Source: Sinimarinibacterium flocculans (GTDB lineage Bacteria > Pseudomonadota > Gammaproteobacteria > Nevskiales > Nevskiaceae). From it: a stretch of 64,000 nt of DNA. The stretch is taken from NCBI RefSeq assembly GCF_003201205.1, contig NZ_QICN01000003.1, forward strand, positions 310,001 to 374,000. The letters are read 5' to 3'. The notes under the pieces were generated by a model, which did not search any database, was not told the DNA's origin, and saw only the letters and a list, made by a program, of their open reading frames with translations. Both the position numbers and the translations under genes were made by a program. Shown one piece after another: positions 11,455 to 20,216 of the stretch. Numbering within the stretch: the stretch's first letter is position 1; each line of letters starts with the position of its first letter.

Positions 11455-12666
11455 CGCGGCGCCTTCGGGCTTGTACGCGGCGATGTCGCGCAGCAGGTCG
11501 TCGGCCGACAGCTGCGTCGCGTTCTTGCCGCCGAGGAAGGAAGTCAGACCGGATTTGTCGTAGTGCACCTTGATGCGGTCGCTCATCAGGCCGATGTATT
11601 CCAGGTTGGGGATCAGGCGCAGGAACATCAGGTGACGGAACGCCGCCATTGACGGCGCCTTCAGGACCACGTCGTCCCAGTCCTTCAGCGACAGCCGCCC
11701 CTCGAACCACTCGTAGTAGATCTCGTGCGACAGGAAGCGGTTGCGCATCAGCAGCGCGACCTCGTAGGCCCAGTCCTCGCGTTCGCGGATCTCCGCCGGG
11801 CTCAATTCCTTGGTGATGTGGTCGCGCAGGGCGAGCACGCCGTAGTGCACGTGGCGCGCCTCGTCCTGGATCACGTACTTGAGTAGCTGCTTGAGCAGCG
11901 GTTCCTTGGTGAAGTTGTACATCGTGCCGAAGGCACCGAGCGCCAGTCCCTCGACCATGATCTGCATGCCGAGAAACTTCACGTCCCAGCGGCCGTCGGT
12001 CAGCAGGTCGTCGAGAATCACGAACAGGTTGTCGTTGACCGCGTAGGTCTTCTGCAGCTTGGTGTCGAGGTAGCGCAGGAACACTTCGAGATGGCGGCCC
12101 TCGTCCATGACCTGGGTGGCGCCGTAGAACTTGCCGTCGAGCCAGGTCACCGACTCGGTGACCTGTGCCGCGGCATACAACGCACCCTGCTCGCCATGCA
12201 TGAATTGCGACAGCGTCCAGCTCGCCAGGTCGTTCGCGAAGCGCAGCTTCTCCTTCGCGTTGAGATGGATGCCCTTCTCCGCGAGCCCGGCGAACGGCGG
12301 ATAATCGAGCGGCATCACCGCCGTTTCCGGATTCTCCGGATCGACGTTCGTGGACCAGTCGAGATCGCGCTCGCCGTTCCACTGCCCGGCGACCGCGCGC
12401 CGGTACAGGTCGTACATCTCCGGGAATTCGTTCTGGTAGGTCAGGTCGAAGTGCGCCGCGTGCCGTGCCTGCATCGGCACGGCATCGCCGCTGTGGGCAC
12501 GCCCGAGCACCAGTCCGCGCACGACCGATGGCGCCATGCTGGCGGCGACGCGGGCATTGCCGACGCTGCCCATCACGCGCAGGTTGTCGAGCACGCCGTA
12601 GATCCGGTTCTGCGCCTTGCGCGGCAGGCCGTCGAGCATGCGGTCCATCGTCGTCGTCGCGTTCAT
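11443..12666 (-). CDS. Ferritin-like diiron-carboxylate oxygenase-type protein
   Basis: The 407-residue protein carries the ligand set of a four-helix-bundle diiron site: Glu159 (HGEQGALY), Glu189-x-x-His192 (DEGRHLEVF), Glu239 (VEGLALGAF) and Glu269-x-x-His272 (DEARHVHYG). Proteins of this fold include ribonucleotide reductase small subunits, acyl-ACP desaturases and arylamine N-oxygenases; they activate oxygen. I cannot assign a substrate. It is the second gene of an operon, eleven bases after a flavin/ferredoxin reductase that would supply electrons, so the pair is best read as a two-component oxygenase. A GGAGATCAC-type ribosome site precedes the ATG. Confidence 0.85.
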   Translation of the reverse strand: MNATTTMDRMLDGLPRKAQNRIYGVLDNLRVMGSVGNARVAASMAPSVVRGLVLGRAHSGDAVPMQARHAAHFDLTYQNEFPEMYDLYRRAVAGQWNGERDLDWSTNVDPENPETAVMPLDYPPFAGLAEKGIHLNAKEKLRFANDLASWTLSQFMHGEQGALYAAAQVTESVTWLDGKFYGATQVMDEGRHLEVFLRYLDTKLQKTYAVNDNLFVILDDLLTDGRWDVKFLGMQIMVEGLALGAFGTMYNFTKEPLLKQLLKYVIQDEARHVHYGVLALRDHITKELSPAEIREREDWAYEVALLMRNRFLSHEIYYEWFEGRLSLKDWDDVVLKAPSMAAFRHLMFLRLIPNLEYIGLMSDRIKVHYDKSGLTSFLGGKNATQLSADDLLRDIAAYKPEGAASAS

Positions 12667-12677
12667 TGTGATCTCCT

Positions 12678-13742
12678 TCAGGCGTCGACCTGCAGCGGTC
12701 CGGTGGCGCAGGCCGAACAGGCCAGCGTCCAGCCGGTGCTCCGTTCCGCTTCGGACAGGCAGTTGGGTTCGTCCAGCAGCGGCGCGCCGTCGATCACGCG
12801 CAGCTTGCAGTGGCCGCAGCCGCCGACGGTGCAGCTGTATTCCAGCGCGACGCCGGCACGCAGGCCGGCATCGAGGATCGACTCGCCGGGTTGCTGTTCG
12901 ACGCTGCGCCCGCTGCGCACGAACAGGATCGGTTGTGGCGTCGTCGGCCTGGGCTGCGGCCGCGGCGCCGGCACGAAACGCTCGCGATGGATGCGCGCGG
13001 CCGCCACGCCGGCGTCACGCAGCGCCGCCTCACCGGCGTCCATCAGGCCGGCCGGGCCGCACAGGTAGTGCTCGGCATCTGTCGGGGCCTGCAACAGATC
13101 GCGCAGCCGGGCCGCGTCGGGGCGCCCTCGGGCCGTCGCGTGCTCCACCAGGTCCAGCGAGGGATGTGCCGCCGCCAGCTGCCGCAGACGCCCGGCGAAG
13201 ATCGCCCGGTCCGGATCCCGGTTCACGTAGACCAGCCGCAGCCGCCGCTCCAGGCTGCGCGCCAGGGCAGTCTCGATCAGGCTGATCACCGGCGTGATGC
13301 CGCTGCCGCCGGCGAGCAGCACCAGAGGTGCCTCAGCGGACTCCGGCAGAACGAAGTCGCCGGTGGGACCGATCACACTGTAGCGCGTGCCCGGACGAAC
13401 CGTGCGCAGCACGTGCTGCGAGACACGCCCGTCGGGCAGCGCCTTGATCGTGCAGGCCAGATCCTGTCCTTCGGCGCTGCTGATGGAATAGGCGCGACGC
13501 TGGGGCTGGCCGTCGACGTCGAAGCAGTGCGTCAGATACTGGCCGGCGCGAAACGGTATCGGACGCCCGTCCTCCGGGTGCAGCACCAGGGTGATCGCAT
13601 CGTCGGTTTCGCGACGCACGTCGACCACGAGCACGACGCGTGGCGCCGTCGGTGCATGCAGGCTCCAGCGGCGCGCCGGCCCATGCGGGCGCGGCAGCAG
13701 GATGCGTCGACCGCGTGTCGCGGTTGCAGCTTGGGCACTCAT
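12678..13742 (-). CDS. Ferredoxin-NAD(P)H reductase with C-terminal 2Fe-2S domain
   Basis: The 354-residue protein has, in order, an FAD-binding barrel (RAYSIS, residues 83-88), a nicotinamide-binding domain (GGSGITPV, residues 145-152) and a plant-type ferredoxin domain. The cluster ligands are Cys304, Cys309, Cys312 and Cys342 (CX4CX2C...C). This is the layout of PaaE- and HCP-reductase-like enzymes that pass electrons from NAD(P)H to an oxygenase. The first 30 residues are basic and variable. The gene is directly followed by the diiron protein, which is its probable partner. The electron acceptor is inferred from context. Confidence 0.92.
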   Translation of the reverse strand: MSAQAATATRGRRILLPRPHGPARRWSLHAPTAPRVVLVVDVRRETDDAITLVLHPEDGRPIPFRAGQYLTHCFDVDGQPQRRAYSISSAEGQDLACTIKALPDGRVSQHVLRTVRPGTRYSVIGPTGDFVLPESAEAPLVLLAGGSGITPVISLIETALARSLERRLRLVYVNRDPDRAIFAGRLRQLAAAHPSLDLVEHATARGRPDAARLRDLLQAPTDAEHYLCGPAGLMDAGEAALRDAGVAAARIHRERFVPAPRPQPRPTTPQPILFVRSGRSVEQQPGESILDAGLRAGVALEYSCTVGGCGHCKLRVIDGAPLLDEPNCLSEAERSTGWTLACSACATGPLQVDA

Positions 13743-13812
13743 CGGCCCTCCGGATTCGGTTCTCCTCGTGGCCCGACTATGGCTGCCGCACCGACACGAG
13801 TCAACCGATCGT

Positions 13813-14895
13813 TCAATTACCGTCGGTGCCGGCGGACGCGACGCCGCTGCGGGCGCGGGCGAGCGCCTGTCCGTCGGTATCGCGGATCACGGCGGTGAAG
13901 GCGATGCGGTCGTGGATCGCCTGCCGGTTGTCGTCCCAGTAGACCTGCAGGAAGCCCAGGAGCCCGGTGGCGAAGCCCGCGGCGTAACCGCCGTAACGAT
14001 CGAAGGCGTCCCAGTAGCTCAGCGGCTTGCCGGACAGCGCGATCACGCGGATGCCGAGCCAGCGCTTGCCGATCGTCTGGCCGTCCCACAGCACGGTCAG
14101 CAGCGTGAAGTACACCGCGCCCCAGCCGAAGCTGAAGCCCAGATCGTCGGCCAATGCCTTGAGCGTGCTGACGACGCTGAACCCGCCGGACTCGTCGAGC
14201 AGTGGCCGCTCGGCGACCGCCGCGGGCCGCTCCGGCGCGGCCGTCGGCGACGGCGTCGCGACGCTGTCGTCCGCCGCGTCGCGCAGACTCGGATGCGCAT
14301 CGACCATCGCCCGGAGGCGTTCGCGCTCCGGCGCCGAATCGGCTGCCTCGGCGGCGAGATCCCGCAGCAGGCCGCGGCGCTCGGCGACGCCGAGATCGCC
14401 ATCCGCGATCGTCGTTGCCAGTTCCGACAGGGCCTCGCTCCTGCACGGCTCGTCGTCGCAGCGGAACAGGCTGGCCGTCGCCAGCCCCGCCTGCATCGCC
14501 GCCCGCCCGCTCAGGCCGGCGCTGATCTCGCTTCCGGCCTCGCTGGCGTCATCGTCGTCGCCGAACCGGTCGATCCACGGCCCGACGTAGGCGACCGCGA
14601 GGCTGAAGGCGACGATCGCGCAGAACAGTGCGATCCCCGTGCCGCCGCGACGGCGCGCGCTCGGGCCCGGCGCGCCGCGCAGCCACGAGTACACCAGCAC
14701 CGCCGCACCGACGCCGAGCATCAGGCCGCCGGACTGTGCGAGCACGACGACGATCAACCCGTCGATCGCGATCGCTGCGAGCCGGCGCCACGGCGCAGCC
14801 AGCGCCAGACCGAGCAGGGCCGGCGCGACCTGGAAGGCCTCCGGGGTGATGCGGGAGCGGGTCGGAGGATGGGCGACCGGTTCGGATCGGGGCAT
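13813..14895 (-). CDS. RDD family membrane protein with large soluble insert
   Basis: The 360-residue protein contains RDD-type transmembrane segments, split in two. An N-terminal pair (WRRLAAIAIDGLIVVVLAQS) and a C-terminal region (GQTIGKRWLGIRVI, then DRYGGYAAGFATGLLGF) flank about 130 residues that are acidic and Pro/Ala-rich and contain two cysteines. RDD proteins are poorly understood; some act as ion antiporters. The ATG at 14895 gives an N-terminus starting MPRSEP; a longer in-frame start at 14955 would run into the leader of the divergent amt gene. The large insert is unusual for the family. Confidence 0.75.
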   Translation of the reverse strand: MPRSEPVAHPPTRSRITPEAFQVAPALLGLALAAPWRRLAAIAIDGLIVVVLAQSGGLMLGVGAAVLVYSWLRGAPGPSARRRGGTGIALFCAIVAFSLAVAYVGPWIDRFGDDDDASEAGSEISAGLSGRAAMQAGLATASLFRCDDEPCRSEALSELATTIADGDLGVAERRGLLRDLAAEAADSAPERERLRAMVDAHPSLRDAADDSVATPSPTAAPERPAAVAERPLLDESGGFSVVSTLKALADDLGFSFGWGAVYFTLLTVLWDGQTIGKRWLGIRVIALSGKPLSYWDAFDRYGGYAAGFATGLLGFLQVYWDDNRQAIHDRIAFTAVIRDTDGQALARARSGVASAGTDGN

Positions 14896-15023
14896 GCGCA
14901 GTCCGCGTCGAGAAAACGTTCGGAATGCTGGCCAGTGTAGGCGCTCGGCAGGCACTTGGCCCCTCTTTTGCTTCGGACAGCATCAGCACTCGTCCATCAG
15001 TGCGCCACAACGGAGTGGTCGCC

Positions 15024-16310
15024 GTGCAACGCCTGCACTATCTCGTGCCGCTGATCGCGGCCGCACCTGTCCCTGCGCTCGCCGCGCCGCTGGAAGCCCC
15101 CGCGGACATCGCCTGGGTATGCATCGCCGCCGCGCTGGTGTTCTTCATGCAAGCCGGTTTTGCGCTGCTCGAAGGCGGCTTCGCACGCGCCAAGAACAGC
15201 ACCAACGTCATCATGAAGAACTTCGCCGACCTGGCCTTCGGCGCGCTGGCGTTCTGGGCCGTCGGCTTCGGCCTGATGTTCGGCGTCAACGCCACCGGCT
15301 GGTTCGGCGCCACGCATTTCCTGCCCGAGGCCTTGACCGGTTCGGAGTCGGTGTTCCTGCTGTTCCAGGCGATGTTCGCGGCCACCGCGGCGACCATCGT
15401 CTCCGGGTCGGTCGCCGAGCGCATGCGCTTCGGCCCCTACGTGATCGCCTCGGTCTTCATCACGGCGCTGATCTACCCGGTCTTCGGCTCCTGGGTCTGG
15501 GGCGGCTTCTTCGGCGGTGGCGGCTGGCTCGCCGCCCGCGGCTTCACCGACTTCGCCGGTTCCACCGTCGTGCACTCGGTCGGCGGCTGGTGCGCGCTGG
15601 CCGGCGCGATCGCCGTGGGCCCGCGCCTCGGCCGCTTCGCGCCGGACGGCACGCCGCGCAGCATTCCGGGACACAACCTGCCGTCGATCGCGCTCGGCGT
15701 TTTCATCCTGTGGCTCGGCTGGTTCGGCTTCAACGGCGGCTCGACACTGGCCGCCAGCACCGATGTCGGCTTCGTGCTGGTCAACACGCACCTGGCCGCC
15801 GCCGCCGGCATGGCCGGCACCTACCTCACGCTGCAGCTGCTGGGTCGGCCACTGCTGATGACGACGACGGTCAACGGCGCGATCGCCGGTCTGGTGGCGA
15901 TCACCGCCGGCTGCGCGACGATGCCGGCCGGCTTCGCGATCCTGACCGGCCTGGTCGCCGCACCGGTGATGGTGCTCGGTGCGGACCTGCTCGAGCGGCT
16001 GCGCGTCGACGATGTCGTCGGTGCGGTGCCGGTGCACGGTTTCTGCGGCGCCTGGGGCACGCTCGCCGCCGGCCTGTTCTACGCCGGCGACCTGTTCAGC
16101 ACCGATCGGGTCCTGGTGCAACTGCTCGGGATCGGTGCCGCGCTGCTGTGGGTGCTGCCGACGGCGGGGCTGGTGTTCTGGCTGCTCAAGCGGACGGTCG
16201 GACTGCGTGCCGACACGCTGCACGAGCAGCGCGGCCTGGACTACACCGAGCACTACGAGATCGGCTATCCGGAGTTCCAGAAGGAGCTCCTGCACGGCGG
16301 CAAGGGCTGA
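15024..16310 (+). CDS. amtB: Ammonium transporter (Amt/MEP/Rh family)
   Basis: The mature part shows Amt hallmarks: AGFALLEGGFARAKNS near the N-terminus, FAGSTVVHSVGGWCALAGA with the first pore histidine, and VHGFCGAWGTLAAG with the second. About eleven transmembrane helices are predicted. The GTG at 15024 is favoured because GGAG lies eight bases upstream. It opens a signal peptide (LVPLIAAAPVPALAAP), as in many proteobacterial AmtB proteins. No glnK (PII) gene is adjacent, although amtB usually pairs with one. An unidentified gene follows after seven bases. The length of 428 residues is typical. Confidence 0.93.
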   Translation: MQRLHYLVPLIAAAPVPALAAPLEAPADIAWVCIAAALVFFMQAGFALLEGGFARAKNSTNVIMKNFADLAFGALAFWAVGFGLMFGVNATGWFGATHFLPEALTGSESVFLLFQAMFAATAATIVSGSVAERMRFGPYVIASVFITALIYPVFGSWVWGGFFGGGGWLAARGFTDFAGSTVVHSVGGWCALAGAIAVGPRLGRFAPDGTPRSIPGHNLPSIALGVFILWLGWFGFNGGSTLAASTDVGFVLVNTHLAAAAGMAGTYLTLQLLGRPLLMTTTVNGAIAGLVAITAGCATMPAGFAILTGLVAAPVMVLGADLLERLRVDDVVGAVPVHGFCGAWGTLAAGLFYAGDLFSTDRVLVQLLGIGAALLWVLPTAGLVFWLLKRTVGLRADTLHEQRGLDYTEHYEIGYPEFQKELLHGGKG

Positions 16311-16317
16311 TCCTGCA

Positions 16318-17004
16318 ATGGCTCGCGACGACCAGGCCAGCGCCCTGCGCGACGCGCTCGCCGCCGGGTTCGAGGATGTGCTCGGATCACAGCATGTCGA
16401 GACCGCGTTGCGTCTGTGGGACCGGCATTTCGCAGCCGGCAAGTCGCACGCACTGATCGAGTACGTCAATCAGCTCGCGGCGGCACTGATGCTGCCCACG
16501 CGGCAGCGCCACGAGCTGCGCATGGCGCTGTACCGTGCGCTGCTGGCGCGCGGCATCGACCCGACACGCGGCAGCGACACCGCGCGCACGCCCAGAGCCG
16601 GCGCCGACAGCGCCCCGATTCCGCGCATCGACATCGGTGCGGGCGGCAACAGTCCGGCGTTCCGGGTCTTCCGCCAGGTGGCCTTGGCCGTGTTGCGCGG
16701 CATGCGTGCGGATGCGCTCGGCGCCGCGCGGACCTTCGCCGAGGCCCTCGACCGCCATGCCGGATCGCACGGCTTCGATGCCAGCGCCCGCTCCGCGCTG
16801 GTGCGCTGGGTCGATGGCGAGGCCGCCGACGACTTTCTGCGCAGCCTCGACGTCGAGCGCTACTCGGTGCTGACGCACCTGCTCTACGTAGCCGCCTGCG
16901 AGGCACTCGGCCCGGTGGCGGCCGACCGCCTGATGAGCCAGGCCGTCCGCAGCGCCGAGACCCTGCCAGAGGCGGCGACGTTTCCGCCGCAGCGCCTGCT
17001 CTGA
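16318..17004 (+). CDS. Hypothetical protein downstream of amtB
   Basis: I do not recognise this 228-residue protein. It is Ala- and Arg-rich, has no signal peptide or membrane segment, and looks mostly helical in two blocks (residues 5-75 and 105-225). A Pro/Gly-rich hinge with IPRIDIGAGG joins them. It starts seven bases after the amtB stop codon and is therefore probably co-transcribed and translationally coupled, since no strong independent ribosome site is visible. Codon use matches its neighbours. A regulatory role for the ammonium transporter is possible from position only. Confidence 0.7.
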   Translation: MARDDQASALRDALAAGFEDVLGSQHVETALRLWDRHFAAGKSHALIEYVNQLAAALMLPTRQRHELRMALYRALLARGIDPTRGSDTARTPRAGADSAPIPRIDIGAGGNSPAFRVFRQVALAVLRGMRADALGAARTFAEALDRHAGSHGFDASARSALVRWVDGEAADDFLRSLDVERYSVLTHLLYVAACEALGPVAADRLMSQAVRSAETLPEAATFPPQRLL

Positions 17005-17007
17005 ACG

Positions 17008-17550
17008 CTACCCGCCGGCGCCCGCCAGACCGGCGCGCGTGACGAAGTACAGCGCCGCGTAGATCCGCGGCTCGATCAGGCAAGCTTCGTTCGCCCGCGC
17101 GACCAGCCAGCCATCGATGTCGTCGAGCAGCACGCGGTGCACGACGATGTCCTCGCCGTCGACCCCGCCGCCGTCGTGCACGCGCTGCAGGTCATGCACC
17201 CGGACCAGATGCAGCATCTCACTGGTCAGGCCCGCGGCGACCGGGCCGGAGGTCAGCGACTCGACGCGCGAGCCGCGATAGCCGGTCTCCTCCTCGAGTT
17301 CGCGCAGCGCGGCATCGGCCAGCGACTCGCCGGAGAACCGCGCCTCGTCGCCCATCATTCCGGCCGGCAGTTCGATCGTGCGGCCCCGTAGCGGCACGCG
17401 GTACTGCTCGACCAGCAGCAGTTCACGCGCCGCGGTCACCGCCAGGATGAAGACCGCACCACTGCTGTTGGTGCGCGCCACGTATTCCCAGCGGCCGTCC
17501 CGCTGCAGGGCGAGAAAACGCCCCTCGTGCAAGGTCTCGGTTTCGTTCAT
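17008..17550 (-). CDS. Nudix hydrolase, ADP-ribose pyrophosphatase type
   Basis: The 180-residue protein contains a complete Nudix box (G-x5-E-x7-REL-x-EETGY), preceded by VEQYRVPLRGRTIELPAGMMGD. That stretch is typical of the ADP-ribose/ADP-sugar pyrophosphatases that recycle nucleoside diphosphate sugars. The ATG at 17550 is chosen over an upstream TTG because the homologous N-terminus is expected to begin just before the E-x-LHEGRFL stretch. The C-terminal part contains EDIVVHRVLLDDIDGW. The gene converges with the hypothetical gene downstream of amtB, with a three-base gap. Confidence 0.9.
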   Translation of the reverse strand: MNETETLHEGRFLALQRDGRWEYVARTNSSGAVFILAVTAARELLLVEQYRVPLRGRTIELPAGMMGDEARFSGESLADAALRELEEETGYRGSRVESLTSGPVAAGLTSEMLHLVRVHDLQRVHDGGGVDGEDIVVHRVLLDDIDGWLVARANEACLIEPRIYAALYFVTRAGLAGAGG

Positions 17551-17689
17551 GTTTTCGAAGCTGATAGCGAGCGGCAACGGCCGCCGCGGGGCCGCTCATC
17601 GGAGATCCGCCCGCGCTCGTGTAAGAAAATGACTACATTCGTGGTCCGGCATGGGAGGCTGTGAAGCACACCCCCCGCGGTCCGTGCCG

Positions 17690-18988
17690 ATGTCGATTCT
17701 CCCTGCTCGCCGCTTCCATCGCCAGCCCGGGCTGCCGCTCTCCGTCGCTGCCGCCGTGCTCGCCGCCGCGCTCGGTGCGTCGCAGCCGGCGCAGGCCGAG
17801 GCGATCCACCAGATCGTCTCCTATGGCCAGAGCGTGTCGTTCGGTACCGCGGCCATCCCCCCGATCAGCACCGAATCGCATCCGTCCAACCTGATGTTTG
17901 CGTCGGGTGTGCGTGCGCAGTTCGGCGAAGGCGATGCCACCGCGAACCGCGCAAGTCTCGTCCCCTTCCAGGAGTCGCATTACTACTGGCTCGGCGAGAC
18001 GCCTGTCGCCGGCATGCTCGAGATGATCGATCAGTTGCGCATGCAGGAAGACGGCCACCGGTCCGCGGACCAGGGGATCCGCTACCTGGGCAGCGCGCCG
18101 GGCAAGGGCGGGCAAACGGTCAAGGCGCTTTCCTTCGGCACCGAGCCGTTCGAGCAACTCACCTGGGACCTGTATTTCGGTGCCGTCCATGCACGGATGC
18201 GCGGAGCCGAGTACCGCCTCGGCGCCGTCACCTGGGGCCAGGGCGAGAGCGACCAGTACTGGGGCACGGATGCGCAGACCTATCGCGCCAGCGTCGATGC
18301 CCTGCGCCGGCAGATCAACTGGGTCAACGAAGTGGTCACCGGCACCGCCGAGAGCGTGCCGATGATCGCCTACCAGATGTCCGCGCACGTCGCCGCCGGC
18401 AGCGCCAGCCCCGACATCGCGCTCGCCCAGCTCGACGACGGCCGCGAGAACCCGGACTTCCACCTCGCGACGCCGCTGTACATGATGGACTTCGTCGACG
18501 AGTACCACCTCGACGCGCGCTCCAGCAAGTGGCTGGGCGCCTACTTCGGCCTGGTCTACAAGCGCGCGGTCGTCGATGGCGAGGACTGGCAGCCGCTGCA
18601 CCCGCTGCGGGCGCGCTCGACCGGGCGCCTCATCGTCACGGACTTCCACGTGCCGGTACCGCCGCTGGCTTTCGACACCGCGCAGGTCGCCGATCCGGGC
18701 CAGTACGGGTTTCGTGTGGTCGACCCCGATGGCAGCGACAACCCGGTCACCGGCATCGCGATCGACCGCGCCGGCACCCGTGTGTGGATCGCTGCCGCAC
18801 GGCCGATCGCCGCTGGCTCGTCGCTGCGCTACGCCTGGGACGGCGACAAGCAGTCCGGCCGCCTGACCGGCCCGCGCGGCAACCTGCGCGACAGCCAGGG
18901 CGACCGCCTGGTCTTCGATCCCGAGGGCATCGCCGCACCCATGCACAACTGGTGCGTGATCTTCGAGCTGCCTGTCGAGCCGCTCTGA
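17690..18988 (+). CDS. Secreted SGNH-hydrolase, sialate/carbohydrate O-acetylesterase-like
   Basis: This is a 432-residue exported protein. After a basic start and a hydrophobic signal (LSVAAAVLAAALGASQPAQA) it shows the block I serine motif YGQSVSFG. Block III follows as VTWGQGESDQYWG, and a late histidine motif is YHLDARSSKWLGAYFG. The GQS and W-x-QGESD pair is typical of the SASA/CE6-like branch that removes acetyl groups from sugars. The C-terminal 130 residues look beta-rich and may form a separate binding domain. A longer frame starts at 17651, but the ATG at 17690 gives a normal signal peptide. The substrate is unknown. The gene ends at a run of hairpins. Confidence 0.8.
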   Translation: MSILPARRFHRQPGLPLSVAAAVLAAALGASQPAQAEAIHQIVSYGQSVSFGTAAIPPISTESHPSNLMFASGVRAQFGEGDATANRASLVPFQESHYYWLGETPVAGMLEMIDQLRMQEDGHRSADQGIRYLGSAPGKGGQTVKALSFGTEPFEQLTWDLYFGAVHARMRGAEYRLGAVTWGQGESDQYWGTDAQTYRASVDALRRQINWVNEVVTGTAESVPMIAYQMSAHVAAGSASPDIALAQLDDGRENPDFHLATPLYMMDFVDEYHLDARSSKWLGAYFGLVYKRAVVDGEDWQPLHPLRARSTGRLIVTDFHVPVPPLAFDTAQVADPGQYGFRVVDPDGSDNPVTGIAIDRAGTRVWIAAARPIAAGSSLRYAWDGDKQSGRLTGPRGNLRDSQGDRLVFDPEGIAAPMHNWCVIFELPVEPL

Positions 18989-19127
18989 GAGCTTGCGAAC
19001 TTTTCAAGCTCTCGGGCCGGCCAGGGATGGCCGGACGCGCATCTGGCCCGCAAGGGCTTGATGCGCGGGAGCAAGTCCGGGCGTGTACCGGACTTGCGAC
19101 AGAAGAAATGCACAGGACGTGCATTTC
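18987..19127. repeat. Run of five consecutive hairpins between convergent genes
   Basis: Five perfect or near-perfect inverted repeats follow one another: 18987-19013 (9-bp stem), 19017-19034 (7-bp stem, loop GGGA), 19036-19067 (8-bp outer stem plus a GCCC/GGGC inner stem with loop GCAA), 19071-19097 (10-bp stem) and 19105-19127 (9-bp stem, loop AGGAC). None has a T-tract. They overlap the stop codon of the esterase gene and lie before the 3' end of rlmJ. They could terminate or protect both transcripts. The GGA-bearing loops resemble CsrA/RsmA target loops, but that is speculation. Confidence 0.7.
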
Positions 19128-19156
19128 CTCACAGACTCTGAGTCGTACGGGCCGCT

Positions 19157-19996
19157 TCAGGACGTTCCGGCAGGCCAGCGCTGCGCCGCATGCCCGGCAC
19201 CGTCACCCTGGGCAAGACGGGGCGCGAGCCAGGCCAGCGCTTCGGCGATCGGTGCCTGCGCCGCATACGGCGGATTGACGACGAGCAGCCCGCAGGCGCG
19301 CATCTCGCCGTCCGCCGGATGGCTCACCGCCAGCTGCAGATCCAGCACTTCCCGCGGACATTCGCCTCGCACACGCCGTCGCCAGCGCTCGGTCGCGTGT
19401 CGCTGCTTGTCCGGATACCAGAGGGCGAACACGCCGCTGCCGAAGCGCCGCAGCCCCTGCGCCAGAAAGTCGGCCAGCACGTCGAACTCGTCGGCACGCT
19501 CGAACGGCGGATCGACGAGCACCAGGCCGCGCTTCTCCGCCGGCGGCAGCAGCGCCGCCAGCTCGTAGCCGTCACGCCGGTGCAGGTGCACGCGCGGGTC
19601 ACTGCCGAGCGCCCCGCGCAGTTGCTCGGCGACCGCCGGTACGCGTTCGCACAGCAGCAGCCGGTCCTGCGCACGCGCCGCCTGTTCGGCGAGCCGCGGC
19701 GAACCCGGATACCGCCGCAGCGCGCCGTCCGGGTTGAGGCGTCGCACCTGCGCCAGATAGTCGGCGACGGCGAACGGTGCGTCGGTGCTGTCCCAGATCC
19801 GGCCGATGCCGTCGGCGAACTCCGCGGTCCGCCGCGCACCGGCGTCGCCGAGATCGTAGTCGCCGGCGCCGGCATGGGTGTCGGCATAGCACCAGGGCTT
19901 GTCCTTGGCGCTCAGGGCGCGCAGCAGGGCGAGCACCAGCACGTGTTTGAAGACGTCGGCGAAATTGCCGGCGTGAAAGCGGTGTTGATAGTGCAC
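19157..19996 (-). CDS. rlmJ: 23S rRNA (adenine-2030-N6) methyltransferase RlmJ
   Basis: The 279-residue length matches the E. coli enzyme. The N-terminus YQHRFHAGNFADVFKHVL is the family signature, followed by DTHAGAGDYDL (SAM-binding) and the catalytic motif DPPFE. RlmJ methylates A2030 of 23S rRNA. I chose the GTG at 19996, which places HYQHRFHAGN directly at the start as in homologues; an upstream ATG would add a basic, low-complexity extension running into the leader. It converges with the esterase gene. Confidence 0.95.
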   Translation of the reverse strand: MHYQHRFHAGNFADVFKHVLVLALLRALSAKDKPWCYADTHAGAGDYDLGDAGARRTAEFADGIGRIWDSTDAPFAVADYLAQVRRLNPDGALRRYPGSPRLAEQAARAQDRLLLCERVPAVAEQLRGALGSDPRVHLHRRDGYELAALLPPAEKRGLVLVDPPFERADEFDVLADFLAQGLRRFGSGVFALWYPDKQRHATERWRRRVRGECPREVLDLQLAVSHPADGEMRACGLLVVNPPYAAQAPIAEALAWLAPRLAQGDGAGHAAQRWPAGTS

Positions 19997-20039
19997 CGGC
20001 GCATTATCCGCGGCGGCCCGCTCGCGCGCCGGTCGCCGC

Positions 20040-20091
20040 AAAAAAAGACCGCGACACGCAATCCCGGGAGGGGAGGTTGCGGGCCGCGGTC
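20040..20091 (-). terminator. Rho-independent terminator downstream of the symporter gene
   Basis: On the minus strand, GACCGCG pairs with CGCGGTC at the ends of a long hairpin whose inner arms include GCAA/TTGC. It is followed by seven T residues. It lies about 180 bases beyond the stop codon of the sodium:solute symporter and shields rlmJ from read-through. Confidence 0.8.
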
Positions 20092-20216
20092 CAGGCAATG
20101 TCCGGCCTAAGGGAGGGAAAGCGACCGGACGTTCACTTTTTTACACGAGGGCGCTGCGCATTTCGATACCTGCCCACTCAAGTGCCTGATGCACCTTCTT
20201 TTTCTGCGTTCCGGAG

